NCBI GenBank assembly: GCA_026874595.1
Contig: CM049310.1
Coordinates: forward strand, 25,405,058 to 25,469,057
Direction of reading: 5' to 3'
Source of the DNA: Sipunculus nudus
Lineage: Eukaryota > Annelida > Sipuncula > Golfingiida > Sipunculidae
Length of the DNA: 64,000 nucleotides
Part shown: positions 1 to 12,604 of the stretch, piece by piece
Position numbering within the stretch: the first letter of the stretch is position 1
How the letters are laid out: each line of letters opens with the position of its first letter
The notes under the pieces: model-generated
Seen by the model: only the letters and a program-made list of their open reading frames with translations
What the model was told of the DNA's origin: nothing
Databases searched by the model: none
Position numbers and translations under genes: made by a program

Positions 1-7
1 TTTACAG
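1..7 (+). CDS. Copy A: last 7 bases of the EGF1 exon
   Basis: The window opens with TTTACAG followed by gtaaac. Read in frame this is Phe-Thr plus the first base of Gly, ending in phase 1 at a GT donor. Copy B ends its EGF1 exon the same way (Phe-Ser-G|gtaaat at 23162), and the next exon here begins in the matching phase, so this is very likely the tail of the EGF1 exon. Confidence 0.6.
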
Positions 8-3000
8 GTAAACATAAACATCCGCGTGAAATATAATAGAACTGTCCATCGGATATACCGAACTATTTTCATAAACTCGAAGGACTAGAATAAATTGTCA
101 TGACCACACAAACATAAAGTGCATGTAAGTTATGTATGTTTTTTTACATGAATACTGCCCATATGCCAGTGAAAGCCAAAAATGACATACAATTCTCGAT
201 AGAGAACCATGGCTTCTCTGAAACGTTTAAGAACTCATCATTTGTTGAAGTGTAAATTTTTTCCTGTAAGTTCGTTTGCACAATATACATGCTTTCCTCT
301 ATGAAGAAATTGCGGTTGAGGACGTATATATGTGAATATTGTCTGCAGGTCGTTTCTGTGAAACTGACATTGACGAATGCGAAAGTGACCCCTGTTACAA
401 CGGCGCCACCTGTCGGAATCTACCTGGTCGATTCGTTTGTGAGTGTCCGCGGAGCTTTACGGGGCCGTTTTGTCAGCACGACATATGTGTCGTCAAAGAT
501 CCCTGTCAAAATGGCGGCTCCTGTTACGATGACGGAAAATGCTTCTGCCCCCCTGGTGAGCTTAACACACACGCAAATATAAAACACACCATGAAGAGGA
601 AAAAGATACCATATATATATATATATGTAATTTTACAGAACTTATAATATAATAAATTCATGTAAAGTATTTTAAACAGTAGGTAGATCTCATGCAATAG
701 TGTTAGTGATGAGGATGCACCAGTTATGAAGATTTTACAAATTTGCATATATAAAGAAATTTAAAATAATTTTAAAATAGATAAATAATTAATGTATGTT
801 TTACTCAATTTTTCAGCATATACCGGTATAAATTGCACAGAAAACACATGTGATGTCATAAAGTGTGAAAATGGCGGGACATGTGTAGAGGGAGTATGTA
901 TTTGTCTGCCTGGCTACCTAGGGACATACTGCAAGGTGGACGCTTGTGTCCCCAAAGGTAGGGCTCCTGTAATTATGGTTCTTTGGGTGTTAATCTCCTT
1001 TATGTAAACCATGAAATGAGCAGGTCTTACCCTATAAGGTATATCAACATATCTCTTTTTTACCCTATTTGTTCCCTGATATATTTCTTCACCACACAAT
1101 TTAACAACATTACAGTGACATTAAAGGAACCTATCCGATTATTCTATACCAAATAAAAAGAAAAAGTTTGAGGTAAGATATCTTGCATATATCGAAAAGA
1201 TGTACAATTGGCTATAAGAATAGACCGGCATTCCCATGAGATTTCCTGTTGGCTCGGTTTGATGAACAAAGTGCTCCTTCATTTCAGAATGTTATAATGG
1301 CGGCGTCTGCCAGAGGGGGCGCTGTATGTGCCTTCCTGGATTTACGGGATCAGGCTGTGAAGGAAACGTAAATGACTGTGAGAGCTTGCCGTGTCAGCAC
1401 TTTGGTCACTGCATGGACATTGATAACGGCTATAAATGTATCTGTCAGAAACCTTACTCCGGGGTCAACTGTGAGGTGGTCACGGGAACCGAGAGTCCTA
1501 AATCTGAACGATATCCGTATGTGGACAAAGTTGAAAAGCCAGATGCAGAGGAAAGCAGGGAGAAGTCGGTGAGGGCTAGGTTATTAGTTTACAATGTGCA
1601 TGTTACAGTATTACTGGTGTATTGTCCTATTATTGCATCCTCCAGGAGGGTATGTGTTCATTTACTGTTCGTGTGAGTTTGTGTGTATGTGTGTTTCTTC
1701 GCAACATAACTTACGCAGTCATGAAAATGTCAGAGCATTTCGGGAATGGGCCAAGGAAAGACCAGTTATTTTTCGGTTTGGATCCAGTCATGATCCGGAT
1801 TCAGGCCTGTCATCAAAGAGTATTCACAAATATTCAGTCACATGTGCACGAATGAACTTGAGAATAAGTGAATGCCCACACGGCGGAGGCTGGTATTTTT
1901 TGGAATGCATATTTCTAGTTTTGTATTAAATCAATATATCCAGAGGCCCAGTGAGCAGAAGGTTTGGTCACAGGGGACATTTTAAGTTTCAGTTCCGGTT
2001 ACAGTTACTGCTGGAAAACCCTTTCAACATGATAACTGGTACACATTGCAATGCATAAATAGACTTCACGAAGTATGCTTGCGCCCACTTTAACAACAAG
2101 TTCGGAATCCTGGACCAGACTCTATGAGCCATCAAATGGCTGCGCCATTTCAAATGTAGCGCCATCTACTGAGTGTTATAGGAATGAAAGCTTTGTTTTT
2201 CCTCTGGCGCAAGGTGGCGCTGGCAGCACTATATCTCTTTGCTCTCTGCTTGTGCCAGATCACCATGTGATTACAAATGAACCATCTGTTTATCAAGTCA
2301 ACAGACTGAATAATATCTGAATGAGTAAACAGTTGTTTTAAATCTGATAATTACCACATTTTAAAGCACGTTAATTACACCATAATCATCTATCATTATC
2401 ATTTGTCAGACAGGGGTAAACATCCTTCCCATCGCGGTGGGCGTGGCTGCTTGCGTTCTCCTCCTGCTAATCATTCTGCTGGTGGTGCTGCTGGTCCGCG
2501 CCCGGAGGTGAGTACAGGATCAAAACATCCCTGTAAGGTCATTACACTTCAATCTCAGTCAGTCGATTAAACAGACGTTAATATATCCTGTTTTAGGCTC
2601 TGGCATATGTTGATCACATGCTGGTGCCATCACGTGTATTAAATGAAGTGGCTCCTTCATAACAAACACCTTGCACCTTTATGAGCTATTTTCCGTCAAG
2701 TCAGTTGGCAAATGGTCATAGAAATTTATTTTTTTTTCTAGACAGTCACCGGCGTTATATCTAATAACGCATGTTTCAAAATATCATCGCCTTTTTTTCA
2801 TATTCATTTTGACAATTGTTGTGAAAACTAAAAACAGCGAGAAAACTAAACTAGATGTGTCGGAACGACACGAATGCCCCCGCCTGGGGCAAATTAGAAA
2901 CATTTGTTAAATTTTGTATTTTTTTATGTCCAGGAGGTGTTGTAAGGTCAAAAGTAGGTCAACAAGGGCAAAATGCAAACTCGATCTGTAAAGGGTCATT

Positions 3001-5163
3001 ATCAAGCAACACACCAAAAATCAGGCCAGTATCTGCAGGCATTGTGAAAAAAGTCCATATATGTGCATTTTTCATGAAAATTTCTGTCTTTCATGAAATT
3101 TTCTATGTTCAGGATCTGTCATATGGTCAAAAATAGGTTAACTTGGACGAAACGCGAACTCGATCTGTAAGTGGTCATTATGCGCCCACAGACCAAACAT
3201 TAGGCCAGTATCTGTAAGCATTGCATTGCGAAACTAAAATATCAGCAAAAGTTGATAATCATTTATAAATTTAAATTGGAGAGGTATATACCATGTTTCA
3301 TAACAATCCACCAAATGCTTCCTGAGAAATAAGCTCCTAAGTTTTTTTCTATACTAAGCTCTGTGACTCTGAAAAGTAGGTCAAGATCACCCATCTTTGA
3401 ACTTGACCAAGATTTTGTAAATATAATGCAATAGCACTGAAGAAATGAAGTTCTTGTGTTGAATACCTTTGGAGATATCCTGCACAAAAGGCCAAAATTG
3501 AAAAAAATCCGATAAAATTTCATTAAAAAATCAGAAATTGCAGGTGGCGCCACCAAAATTGTGCAGCACATACAGACCATCAGTCCCAATGATCATAGTA
3601 AGTTTTGTGAAAATCTACACAATGGTTCCTGAGATATTAACTTCTGAGTGTTTTTCTATAATCAGCTCTAAAATGTAGAAAAATGGGTCAAGGTCACCCA
3701 TCTTCGAACTTGACCCAGATTTTATCCATATATATCTTCACTGATGAAATAAAATTCCAACAGTGAATCCTTTTAGAGATATCCCGCTCACAAGGTAAAA
3801 CTTAACAGACGCGGAACGGACGGACGGACAGACACCGGACAGACAGATGGACGGACGGACAGACGGACAGCTTGGGTGACGACAATAGCCCATCAGCCTA
3901 TGAGCTGAGGGCTAAAAACGGCTGTACATGTGTATTTGTCATGAAAATTTCTATTTTTCATGAATTTTTCTAAGTTTAGGAGCCGTAAAACGGTCAAAAG
4001 TAGGTCAACCGGGACGAAACGCAAACTCGATCTGTAACTGGTCATTATCTGCCCACACACAAAAAATCAGGCCTATATCTGCAGGCATTGCAAAAAAAAA
4101 GTCCGTATGTATGTGTATTTGTCATGAAGATTTCAATTTTTCATGAAATTTTCTAAGTTTAGGAGCCGTAAAACGGTCAAAATTAGGTCAACCGGGACGA
4201 AACGCGAACTCAATCTGTAACTGGTCATTATCTGCCCACACACCAAAAATCAGGCCAATATCTGCAGGCATTGCAAAAAAAAAGTCCGTACATGTGTATT
4301 TGTCATGAAGATTTCAATTTTCTATGAAATTTTCTAAGTTTAGGAGCCGTAAAACGGTCAAAAGTACGTCAACCGGGACGAAACGCGAACTCGATCTGTA
4401 ACTCGTCATTATCTGCCCACACACCAAAAATCAGGCCAATATCTGCAGGTATTGCGAAAAAAAGTCCGTACAACTGTTTGATTTCGGAAGGACGGAAGGA
4501 CTGAAGGACGGACATGGGTAAAACTATATGCCCCGGCCACTTTGTGGCGGGGGCATAAAAATACCACACACAGTGTTAAGGCAGTACTTCATAACTCCTC
4601 TGATTTTTCTATTTTGTTGAACTTCAACAAGTTACCTTAACAATATTGTATAAATTGTGATTTTTTTATCCAACGGTGTGTACCTTATTTTTGCTACAAA
4701 AGGCGACTAATTTTTCAGGAGAAGAAAGAGGAGACAAGCCGGGACCCCGCCAGGATCCCTCGGTGGTCAGTTTGAAAATCCAACATACAGCAACCTGGTG
4801 GGGATCAGGAACGGTGACGTCATAAACAGCTATCTCGGGCCCCCGCACGGCGACCCAAGTGTCACAGACCTTGGTCGGGACGGACAGCCGATGATGCTGC
4901 CTCCTAGCTATGACAGCCACATTTCGATGGGGGCGGGTGGCGATCCATACGGACAAAGCACACCCCAGGCAGAGGGTCTACCAATCAAATGCTTGCCTGT
5001 GCAGTCTTCTCGCAGAGCAAACCAGTCAGCGCTCACAGATCCTGACGAAAGTTTTGGCGCATGCGCATTGCCTGTCTATCAGAACCACGGATTTGATTCA
5101 AAGGAAAAAGCAGAGTTTGATAGTGATTCTGATGAGGAACTTCCGGTCAAAAAGCCATTGTAA
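1..5163 (+). CDS. Delta-type DSL Notch ligand, copy A (5' part outside window)
   Basis: This is the 3' part of a membrane-bound Notch ligand gene. Coding segments are 1-7 (end of an EGF exon), 349-555, 817-957, 1288-1568, 2410-2507 and 4719-5163, all with AG acceptors and GT donors and with phases that join in one frame (1,1,1,0,2). They encode EGF repeats 2-6 (C-x-NGG-x-C type), a juxtamembrane linker, one hydrophobic helix (starting [11 protein letters not shown]), a basic RRRKRR stop-transfer and a 147-residue tail ending at TAA 5161-5163. The signal peptide, MNNL and DSL domains are not in the window; I assign the family because every exon matches the downstream copy B, which has them. 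The tail carries NPTY and PPSY motifs and an acidic stretch near the C terminus. The last intron (2508-4718) is swollen by a composite repeat. Confidence 0.88.
349..555 (+). CDS. Copy A exon: EGF2 and most of EGF3
   Basis: The acceptor is gtctgcag and the donor gtgagc, 207 bases, phase 1 to phase 1, exactly the length of the copy B exon 23407-23613. It starts RFCETDIDEC, with a calcium-binding-type D-x-DEC signature, and continues through PCYNGATC and CECPRSFTGPFC. EGF3 begins at CVVKDPCQNGGSC. Confidence 0.9.
817..957 (+). CDS. Copy A exon: end of EGF3, EGF4
   Basis: The acceptor is tttttcag and the donor gtaggg, 141 bases, phase 1 to phase 1. It encodes AYTGINC followed by a short EGF ([12 protein letters not shown] ... 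GYLGTYC) and the first Cys of EGF5. It is the same length and nearly the same protein as copy B 23939-24079. Confidence 0.9.
1288..1568 (+). CDS. Copy A exon: EGF5, EGF6 and juxtamembrane linker
   Basis: The acceptor is catttcag and the donor gtgagg, phase 1 to phase 0, 281 bases (copy B has 275). EGF5 reads [14 protein letters not shown] and EGF6 CESLPCQHFGHC ... YSGVNC. A Pro, Glu and Lys-rich linker ([16 protein letters not shown]) then leads to the membrane. The 48 bases before the acceptor are clearly homologous to those before copy B exon 9. Confidence 0.9.
2410..2507 (+). CDS. Copy A exon: transmembrane segment
   Basis: The acceptor is tttgtcag and the donor gtgagt, phase 0 to phase 2. 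The translation starts [18 protein letters not shown] and continues with a run of Leu, Ile and Val, then RAR. This is one helix of about 24 residues followed by the basic stop-transfer, as in type I membrane proteins. It carries a Cys in the helix (AAC) where copy B has Gly. Confidence 0.9.
2850..4560 (+). repeat. Composite interspersed repeat, family B, with a nested element
   Basis: Several degenerate monomers are present (about 2880-3230, 3915-4110, 4110-4290, 4290-4470), each with a CATGAAAATTT motif, GGTCAA half-sites and a CGAACTCGATCTGTAA core. The unit starts ACTAGATGTG and ends GGCGGGGGCATAAAA. A second copy with the same ends lies at 53891-54545. The stretch of about 3230-3915 is different; it has the palindrome GGTGGCGCCACC at 3543 and (GACG/GACA) tracts at about 3810-3870, and looks like a nested insertion. 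It fills most of the last intron of copy A; the matching copy B intron has only 548 bases, so the insertion followed the gene duplication. Confidence 0.75.
4719..5163 (+). CDS. Copy A last exon: cytoplasmic domain
   Basis: The acceptor is tttttcag, entered in phase 2; TAA stop at 5161-5163. The 147-residue tail starts with a basic RRRKRRQ, then ENPTYSNLVGIRN (an NPxY motif), LPPSYDSH (a PPxY motif) and an acidic C-terminal region with a DSDSDEE run, ending KKPL. Compared with copy B it has eight extra residues before PPSY (GRDGQPMM) and about 20 extra at the C terminus. No Thr-Glu-Val type PDZ ligand is present. Confidence 0.92.
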
Positions 5164-5461
5164 TGCAGACCGGAAACGTCATTATGAGAAACTGATCTTG
5201 CTGTACAAACAAGCATATAATGTCTAGTCGCCTCGCACAAGATACCCCAGTGAGATAAAAGATAGGTTGTTTATAGTAATTTCTGGTTGTTTGGTGCTAT
5301 GTTACGTTTATTAAAATTGGGACATATAAATGATTATATGGATACGTTTCCATCTGGATTACTAAGTATCTGATTGAAAGTAGGTGTATATAGACTAGGT
5401 AAAAAGTCATATTTTATGTATCCTCAATAACCGGTGCTCAAGGAAGACCTCGCAAATAGTT

Positions 5462-5467
5462 AATAAA
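5462..5467 (+). terminator. Candidate polyadenylation signal, copy A
   Basis: AATAAA lies 299 bases past the copy A stop codon, in AT-rich sequence. It is the first exact hexamer after the stop. Position fits, but nothing else supports it. Confidence 0.4.
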
Positions 5468-6009
5468 AAAATTGTAATGAATGTAGCGCTTGTTCAGCTG
5501 AGATGCAAGGTGTCAAAATAGTCTTAAAATATAGAGAACAAATGAACTGACCACCACCATGTATCGTGAATGTCGGTCTTTAATGCATGGTTGCTGGCTA
5601 CCAGTTGCCTCCACTTAGGAAATGTTCAAGGTAGGTTAATAGAAATTAATGGTAAACAGGCAATCACTAATTGAAATTTTACTTGATTTGACCGCTTCAT
5701 GAGGAAGGTATGTTCACATATATATTTCTATTTCTATTGAGTGTACAGGACATCAGCGAAAATCTAAGAATATTTTTAAAAAATACCCAAGAGTAAATTA
5801 ACATACTTAGCAGAGAGTGTGCATAATATTCTTTATTATTGTTTGGATCACCATATCCAAACTAATGAAACAGAGGGAATAATCAGGAATTGAAAGGAAT
5901 TAAGAATAAACTAAATCACGGTAGTATTTTGTTTATGTTAAAGTTTGACTGAATCAAGAAAATATTTTTTTTAATCATACATCTGTTCTGGTCATCTGCT
6001 CGGTAAAAA

Positions 6010-6105
6010 GTACGAGCTTTCCTTGACTTTGATAAAGCAGTGGATCATATTGAGGACGCTTTAACACAGAAACGCCTGTCAGACCTGTTGATAACAAATC
6101 TGTAG
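6010..6105 (+). pseudogene. Small non-LTR reverse-transcriptase remnant
   Basis: One frame reads RAFLDFDKAVDHIEDA and on to a stop at about 6102. FLDFDKAVDH matches the motif A neighbourhood of non-LTR RTs (F-x-D-F-x-K-A-F-D). Only about 30 codons remain, with no RT sequence on either side. Confidence 0.45.
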
Positions 6106-6346
6106 CAAGCATAAAAAATATGGCCAATTAAAAATGTACATTTGACATCAAATCTATAATAGCAAATCGAAAAAAAAATATAACCTTCACAGGTTGTTAC
6201 CTTTAATGAATCTACAATAGGGGTTTTCTTACTTTAATGACATGTCAGCCAAGATTAATCACATATATTAGTATAAAATTAGTTACATTTTATTCATAAG
6301 TGTGACTTGCATGTACATAGTGGCGATATATAGTGCATTGTCATGT

Positions 6347-6347
<1 letters not shown>

Positions 6348-6401
<54 letters not shown>

Positions 6402-6417
6402 TATATAAATATATATG

Positions 6418-6449
<32 letters not shown>
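6348..6449. repeat. (TA)n microsatellite followed by (GA)n
   Basis: An AT alternation runs from 6348 to about 6416 with small interruptions and is followed directly by GA repeats to 6449. Confidence 0.95.
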
Positions 6450-9419
6450 TGCCGGTTCATTGTATATAGATGAAATATGTTTTACTGCTTAATACATTTC
6501 CCATAAAGCTACTCAGAAAACAGAGACAATTCACGCGTCTGAAGGGTTGATGAAGTTAAGAATGTTTTGTACATCTGTATTATCTATTTATCTTACGGTG
6601 CTGGTCATCAGTCTACAATAAAGCTGAGCTTACTAGTATAAATGTGTCTGTCTGTTGTTTTTTTCTGAATTTGATTGTTGCAAAAATCGTGATGTGATGC
6701 CTCAATAAGAGTTTGCAGCTGGCATATAATTATTTCAAATTTAACCAGAGTATCCATGTAAAAAAGACGCCAAGAATGCAGGATTTAATCACATGACAAA
6801 CATACTAAAATACAACTTTGCCTGAAGAAAACGTTCTTTAAAGGAAATAAGAAGAATTTTGTAAAAACTGATTTTGATCAATGTTTACATATATATTCAC
6901 ATGAATTAACGATACTTAGTTTCAAAGTTTCAAAATAGTGCAAAAAATGAAAGAAGCATGAAACTTGGCATAATAGTTGTCCAGACCATACTCAATGTTT
7001 TTACATATGGGGACAGGCGGAATTCACCCTATCTCGGTCAAAATCCAAGAAGGCCGCGCCGGTTTATAAAATATCAATAAATCCCGTTATATTTGTCTTA
7101 GAATGCATTACAAGTGTACTACGTCTATGTTTTTAGGGTCAAGAAATTCATTTATAGGTTTAAGGTCTGTATAGGGATTCTGTGAATGATCTGTGGTTTT
7201 GTTACATATTGAAATTTTGCTAAACTTGCCTTTTGTTTACTAACACATCGAACAGCAATTATTAGTTGTTGAGTTCTACACCGTAGTCGCATACGTTTGA
7301 CTGTTATACAATAAAAACGTCATTTGCTGGGCTACTTTTGTGTGCAATGTCATTCATTTTCACGCTTGAATTGTAGAACAGTTTTCATTGCAATACTTCA
7401 TATTTCTTCGTTTTAATTTCCCTTTATTTACATGTTCACAAATGTTATTGCTTTGAAGAGGGCCAAGGAACTTGCCTGTCAACATCCGGAATTAAATCAG
7501 AAACTTCATATTGCCTTAAACACTAATCATATGGACATTTGAAACCTATATACATGTACATGTAATTAGACTTTACGATCAACTTAAAGTCTGTAGTGCC
7601 ATTTGGAAATATCAAATGGAAAGGCGCAAGGTGAATCTATGCAGAATGCTTGGGAAAGTTGTATTTCATACCACTCACTTCAATAAGTGAAAATGTATTA
7701 GTGAGATTAGACTATATCTGAATATTTTTACTGAATATAATTATTACTGAATGTACCATGCCTGATTTTTTTCTTTTAGATTTGATGGGACAAGGGCGTT
7801 TTTTTATTTGGTAAAATACACAAAATTCCAACTTTCTAACTATCGGTTCTTTTTATCTGATGTGCAAGGCTCTGTGCGATCTACAATATGTGCACATGGA
7901 GAAAAAGTATTTCAAATAAATGTAGTAAATATTTCTTATTTCTAATAATACGTGTAAGGACTACATTTATAGAACATGTGCATTATGTAAGCAAATGAAG
8001 TGTTTTAAGACAACACGGGGAATGCAAAGCCCATGCCGGTTTATTGGTAAGGATAATTTATTATATTACCAGGTTAACTGCAAACTGCACAAGTATCTAC
8101 AAGTGTGCTGATTCTGTCATGCACAATCACCACACCACAACGATAGCATACACAGGGGGGTAGTGGACGTTGGAGTTGTAGGTTCCCGGTTCGAATCCCG
8201 TCGATGTCGTGGGGGAGGGGTCCGGACCCCTTGGACCCCCCACCCCCCTGGATCCGCTTCTGATTACTTCAATTTCATTCAAAAGAATGTGTTGCCAACA
8301 GGCCTAAATCTATCCTTAATGTAAAAGAAAGCGTAGAATACTCTAAATATGTACTGATTCTGTCTTCTTGCTAGCAAAGAGTCTGAAAACTGCACCATCA
8401 CCTCATTAAATCTTGTATCTATCCATCTAACAGATGAGAGCTCTTAAACTTGTGTGTATCCTATTATACACACATTCAGTCTGAACTATTAATTTATGAA
8501 GAAATAACATTTATTTCACTTGAATTTTACTACTAGTTCTAATAACTAATACAAAGCACTCTCCATGGCTCGGATGGCGGGGTTCAGGAAGGGTAGGTGG
8601 AATCAGAAAACACAGAGGAACCCGCCCACCCAATATAGGGCCAGTACGACCCACTGTCATAGCAACACCGGTTATAGAACCGTGGTGGACAGTGGAAAGA
8701 GCCGAGCATTTTACCTCTCCACTGTCCTTTTCATTACATTGAAACTGACATAGTGCTCAAATACTTTAAATTAATATATACATTAAATTTAATCACAGTA
8801 TTCAACAAATAAGTTTAACCGTTCGATGTGCTGATAAAAGGGGGCAATTTTAGCATGGTGTGAAAACTAATATAATCAGAATTCATTCACAGAGTAATTT
8901 TACTGACCTGAAGCTGTTATAAATTTTCTAAACCCCAAGGACATACACATTGCTTTGCAATTCATTATAGAACAAATATAACCGGATGTATTGGTATTCT
9001 ATAATTCGGTGCCTATCTTGGTCGCCATTTGCGATTTTGGACAGGATAAAGTAATTCCCGCTTGGCCCCATATCTGAAAAAAATCTGAAAAAGTATGGTT
9101 TGGACAATTGTTATGCTAATTTTCATTCTTCTTTCATCTTTTTTTCACAAATCTTCTAAATATACAGCTTTATCGCTGGAATACTGGGCATATTACCGAA
9201 ATCTTAATGAAAGCAGCTAATGAGTACCTGGAAAGGATTCAAACCTCTAAATTTGTATTTCTTAGCTCAGAGGGATACCCAATAACATAACAAAATATGT
9301 TGCCACTTTTTATGTAAATATTAGCGTGCATGCAAATTAATAATATTGTTAAATTTTTTATCGGATTTAAAGATTTTATTTAATTATCTGTTTCATCAAT
9401 AAAATAATTTAATTTGTAA

Positions 9420-9445
9420 ATCCCCCTGACTCTGTCTGGCTCTCT

Positions 9446-9480
<35 letters not shown>

Positions 9481-10545
9481 TCCGTCGTCTGTGCGTCCAT
9501 CCGGCCACCGGGCCGTCCGTTAACAAGGCACAAATCGTAACCGTTGGACCTAGAATCTTCTAACTGTACATCCTAGGAGGTCCATGAAAAATCTCTTTTG
9601 AAATCTGTAATAAGGTCTCTGTTAGCCATATCCTCAAAGCAATGGGGCTCGTAGGTATCCCCTAGAAAAATTAAAAAATTAATACAAAGGTTCCAATATA
9701 TGAATTACTAATACAGTGATCGCCTTAATTGATTTGCATGCATATTGATCATGGAGTGTTTCATCAATTCCTGCAGACTGGTGGCGCCACCTGTATGTTT
9801 TATCGATTTTTTTACGCATTTTTTTTCTCAATTTTTGAGACCTTCAAATGAAACAGTATTCCTTTAAAGGAACCTTTACACAGAATAGCGACCTTTCTGC
9901 CTCCCGTGTGCGACCACTAAATTTACCAGGTCGTCGTTTTTACACATGTTCAAAACAATTGCACAAAGAACGCCGAGGTGCATGGTGGGTTGCTCAAAGG
10001 TGGCTCCAAGGAGGCAGAAGGGAGGCACAAGCATTGCCGTGGTTGTAGAATGAAGGCACAGTGGTCGCGCTGGTGGTACAGGGGAAGCAGAGGGAAGGTA
10101 GGCAAGAAAATGCCCCTAATGCTGCATTATAGGAGGTTCAAGTGAGGCACAAGTATCGCTGAAACAGTTGTAGAGCAATTACACAGAAACCGGATTTTTT
10201 GGGGTTGGGGACCATTGAGCGTTCTTGTCATTTATTGGTTGCTCAATGGTGGCACAAAGGTGGCAGCCCTGGGTAAAGGGGCCTTAACAAGGCAAAAATT
10301 GAACCGTCGGACCTGGATTCTTCAAACTTGACATCCAGGGAGGTCAATGTAAAATCTCCGTGGAAACTTGAAATAAGGTCTCTGTTACCCATATCCTCTG
10401 GGCTATGGAGCTCGTAAGTGTCCCCCAGAATAATTAAAATTTAAAACCAAAGCTCCAGTATCTGAATAAATAATCCACTCTGGGAGTCATTTTACCCATT
10501 GATCAAGGCTCCTTGAATTCAGCTCAGCGTCATGGCCACTTGTTG
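9420..10545 (+). repeat. Family A interspersed repeat (degenerate copy)
   Basis: It begins with a CT microsatellite (9447-9477) and TTGTCCGTCGTC, carries the family cores CAAATCGTAACC and TCCTAGGAGGTCC, the palindrome GGTGGCGCCACC at 9780, and a second monomer from about 10280. It ends with the family terminus CAGCTCAGCGTCATGGCCAC near 10540. The middle (about 9850-10250) does not match other copies and may be a further insertion. Confidence 0.6.
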
Positions 10546-10555
10546 TTTTATATCC

Positions 10556-10776
10556 GAGTGTCAACCTGGCCCGATGTCTACCGCACCTGCGGGTCCTCGG
10601 TAATTGTACCGAACCCCCCCCCCCCCCCGACACATTCGTTTGTTAGTGAAACACAGCACTGGGGCACATCTAGGGCCCATTAAAGAGAACTTTTACGGGT
10701 GGGAGCGACGTTAAAAATCCGACCGAACTCCAGGCTTTGAGTCCTGTGCCCTCTCCCAAGAAGACAGAAGCCGGTC
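10556..10776 (-). mobile_element. Decayed tRNA-SINE copy, B-box region deleted
   Basis: Several blocks match the better SINE copy at 49745-50032: CGTTTGTTAGTGAAACACAG, GGGTGGGAGCGACG and GGCTTTGAGTC, ending ACAGAAGCCGGT. The segment that would hold the tRNA B box is missing. A C-run (10615-10628) interrupts it. Confidence 0.5.
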
Positions 10777-12324
10777 TTATAAATTAATCATAACGTAATA
10801 ATATACTTATGTAGAAACGTTGTACCTGGTATATGTATATTCTTTTTTATGGTCTAAGTGCCATGCATTGTCCTTATAATATATACATAATAAGATAAAA
10901 TATTGGACACAGGGCAATTCAGAGACACTCCAGGCACAATCATAAAGGGCAGATATGAAAATACACTCTGTACACTAAAATGTTGAAAACTCTTTGTATA
11001 ATTTATAATGAGTAATCTTTTAATGAAAAAAATGTATCCGTCATTTAAAAAATCATTGCTGATTCTAATGGATACAATCTTTTTATGTAATTGACACCGT
11101 TTTCTGCTTAAGAAAACGATATAAATAAAACGACGGACTGAGAATTGGTAACCAAGGGTAACCATCTGCACGCGACACTGACCACGCGTGACAACCATAG
11201 GAGCATCATGAGTTTATAACCTCATTGAAGAAAGTAACTGGGGAAAGTACGTAGTGTGGGCTATATACAGAGTATACAGTGAAGGTAAGTGCTGATTTGT
11301 TATAAAGTAAACCCAATGATTATCATTAAACCAGGCCTTCAGGAAGACTTTGTTACACATGTACACGGAACTCTCTTTGCATAGTCATACACGGAACCAT
11401 CCGTTCATATTTAAACTGTAGAAAATACTGAATTTAACCCTCCCACCATAAAATCATTCATGCTTGACCGGAGAAATTTCATGGCATGTTGCTCAGAATG
11501 TACCATAAAAAGTACCATATATGAGTGTGGGTGTAGGTGGGGGTTGTGGGTGTGTGTGTGTGTAAGGGGGGGGGGGTCAGGGTGTACGTGTGCGGAATGG
11601 TGTGTGTCTGTAGTTTTTCCTCGGTGTGTTGTGTCTACCCGTCGGTCAGTGTCCACTGAATTCATGAAGGTAAACATGTCACACAAGCGATAACACAGGC
11701 CCCGTTCTTCCAGACCAGGTTGTAGTTTCACAGTCCACCTGTGCAAGAGTGGGGCCAATTGGTGCCAGGCTAAATGCGCCCTTTGAGCCGCATAGGTACC
11801 GCCCCAGAAAGCTGAGTGACTAATTTTTCCTGAGAAGAGTTGTTGTTACAATTTTTTTTAAATATAAAAATAAATAAATATGTGTGTGTATTTAAACCAA
11901 TGTACTTAAATTATAACCGAGGCAAAATATAAAGTGTGTTCATATACACAGATCTAAGAAAATAACACTGAACATTAGCTTAAAATATTATAACACTGTA
12001 AAATTATCATGTCACAGAGAAAGAATTGACCTCGTCTGTGACAGTATGTTTACCCATCTCTACAACAATTAATGAGAGTGGCTCTTCCCCCAGGGACATT
12101 TTATTTTGCATACGATCCCCAAGCAACAATCACAGAGCAAAAAGCATGGCAAATTGAAATGAAATATATCTGAAAATTACACTTGGATTTTCATCATCCA
12201 AGTTCCTGTTTTCGCCAGATGGAGCAGTCACTGAATATCTGGGCTACTTTAAATTAATTAATAATATTGTTGGCTTTAGAGAATATTCAAACCGGAATGC
12301 GAGACAGCACCGGATATTAGAAAG

Positions 12325-12368
12325 TATATAGTCGGAATCTGTCTGCAGACAGCATCTCGCCACATCAG
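12325..12368 (+). promoter_or_regulatory. Candidate promoter and 5' UTR exon of copy B
   Basis: A TATATA box lies at 12325-12330. About 25-30 bases downstream is a short GC-richer stretch ending CACATCAG followed by gtaatc, a possible donor at 12369. The coding exon has its own acceptor (gttacag at 12584-12590) only 14 bases before the ATG, which implies a non-coding upstream exon. Transcript evidence is absent, so this is tentative. Confidence 0.35.
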
Positions 12369-12604
12369 GTAATCTGGATTTTTTTAGGCCCACTCACCTG
12401 TTACTATCATATTTCAATAACTTGTTTAGTCTCAGTGGGTAAAACGCACTGAGGACACGTTATCTAAAGACAGTGTGATGCAATAACATTAAAGTCCTCT
12501 CAGGCACATTGCACATTACAATCAAAGGAGTGTAAGAATGAATGATTTGATTACTGTGGCAGTTCACTCCTGTATTATGTTTTGTTACAGGTCTACTCTG
12601 AGCC

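Larger units (their letters stand above)
5164..12300. other. Intergenic region between the two DSL ligand genes
   Basis: No gene is recognisable. The first 300 bases are probably copy A 3' UTR. The rest holds an RT scrap (6010-6105), TA and GA microsatellites, a GC-rich patch at 8150-8270 with a tRNA-like B box, a family A repeat (9420-10545) and a decayed SINE (10556-10776). The stretches 6450-8130, 8270-9420 and 10780-12300 show only AT-rich unique-looking sequence and short chance ORFs. Confidence 0.7.

Noticed and set aside
289-582. A 97-codon plus-strand ORF over the first DSL exon
   Set aside because: It is a shadow frame of the EGF2-3 exon (349-555), which has Cys spacing, splice sites and a paralogous match.
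8140-8270. A tRNA gene suggested by GGTTCGAATCC
   Set aside because: Only the B box is good. There is no acceptor or anticodon stem and no A box at the right distance.
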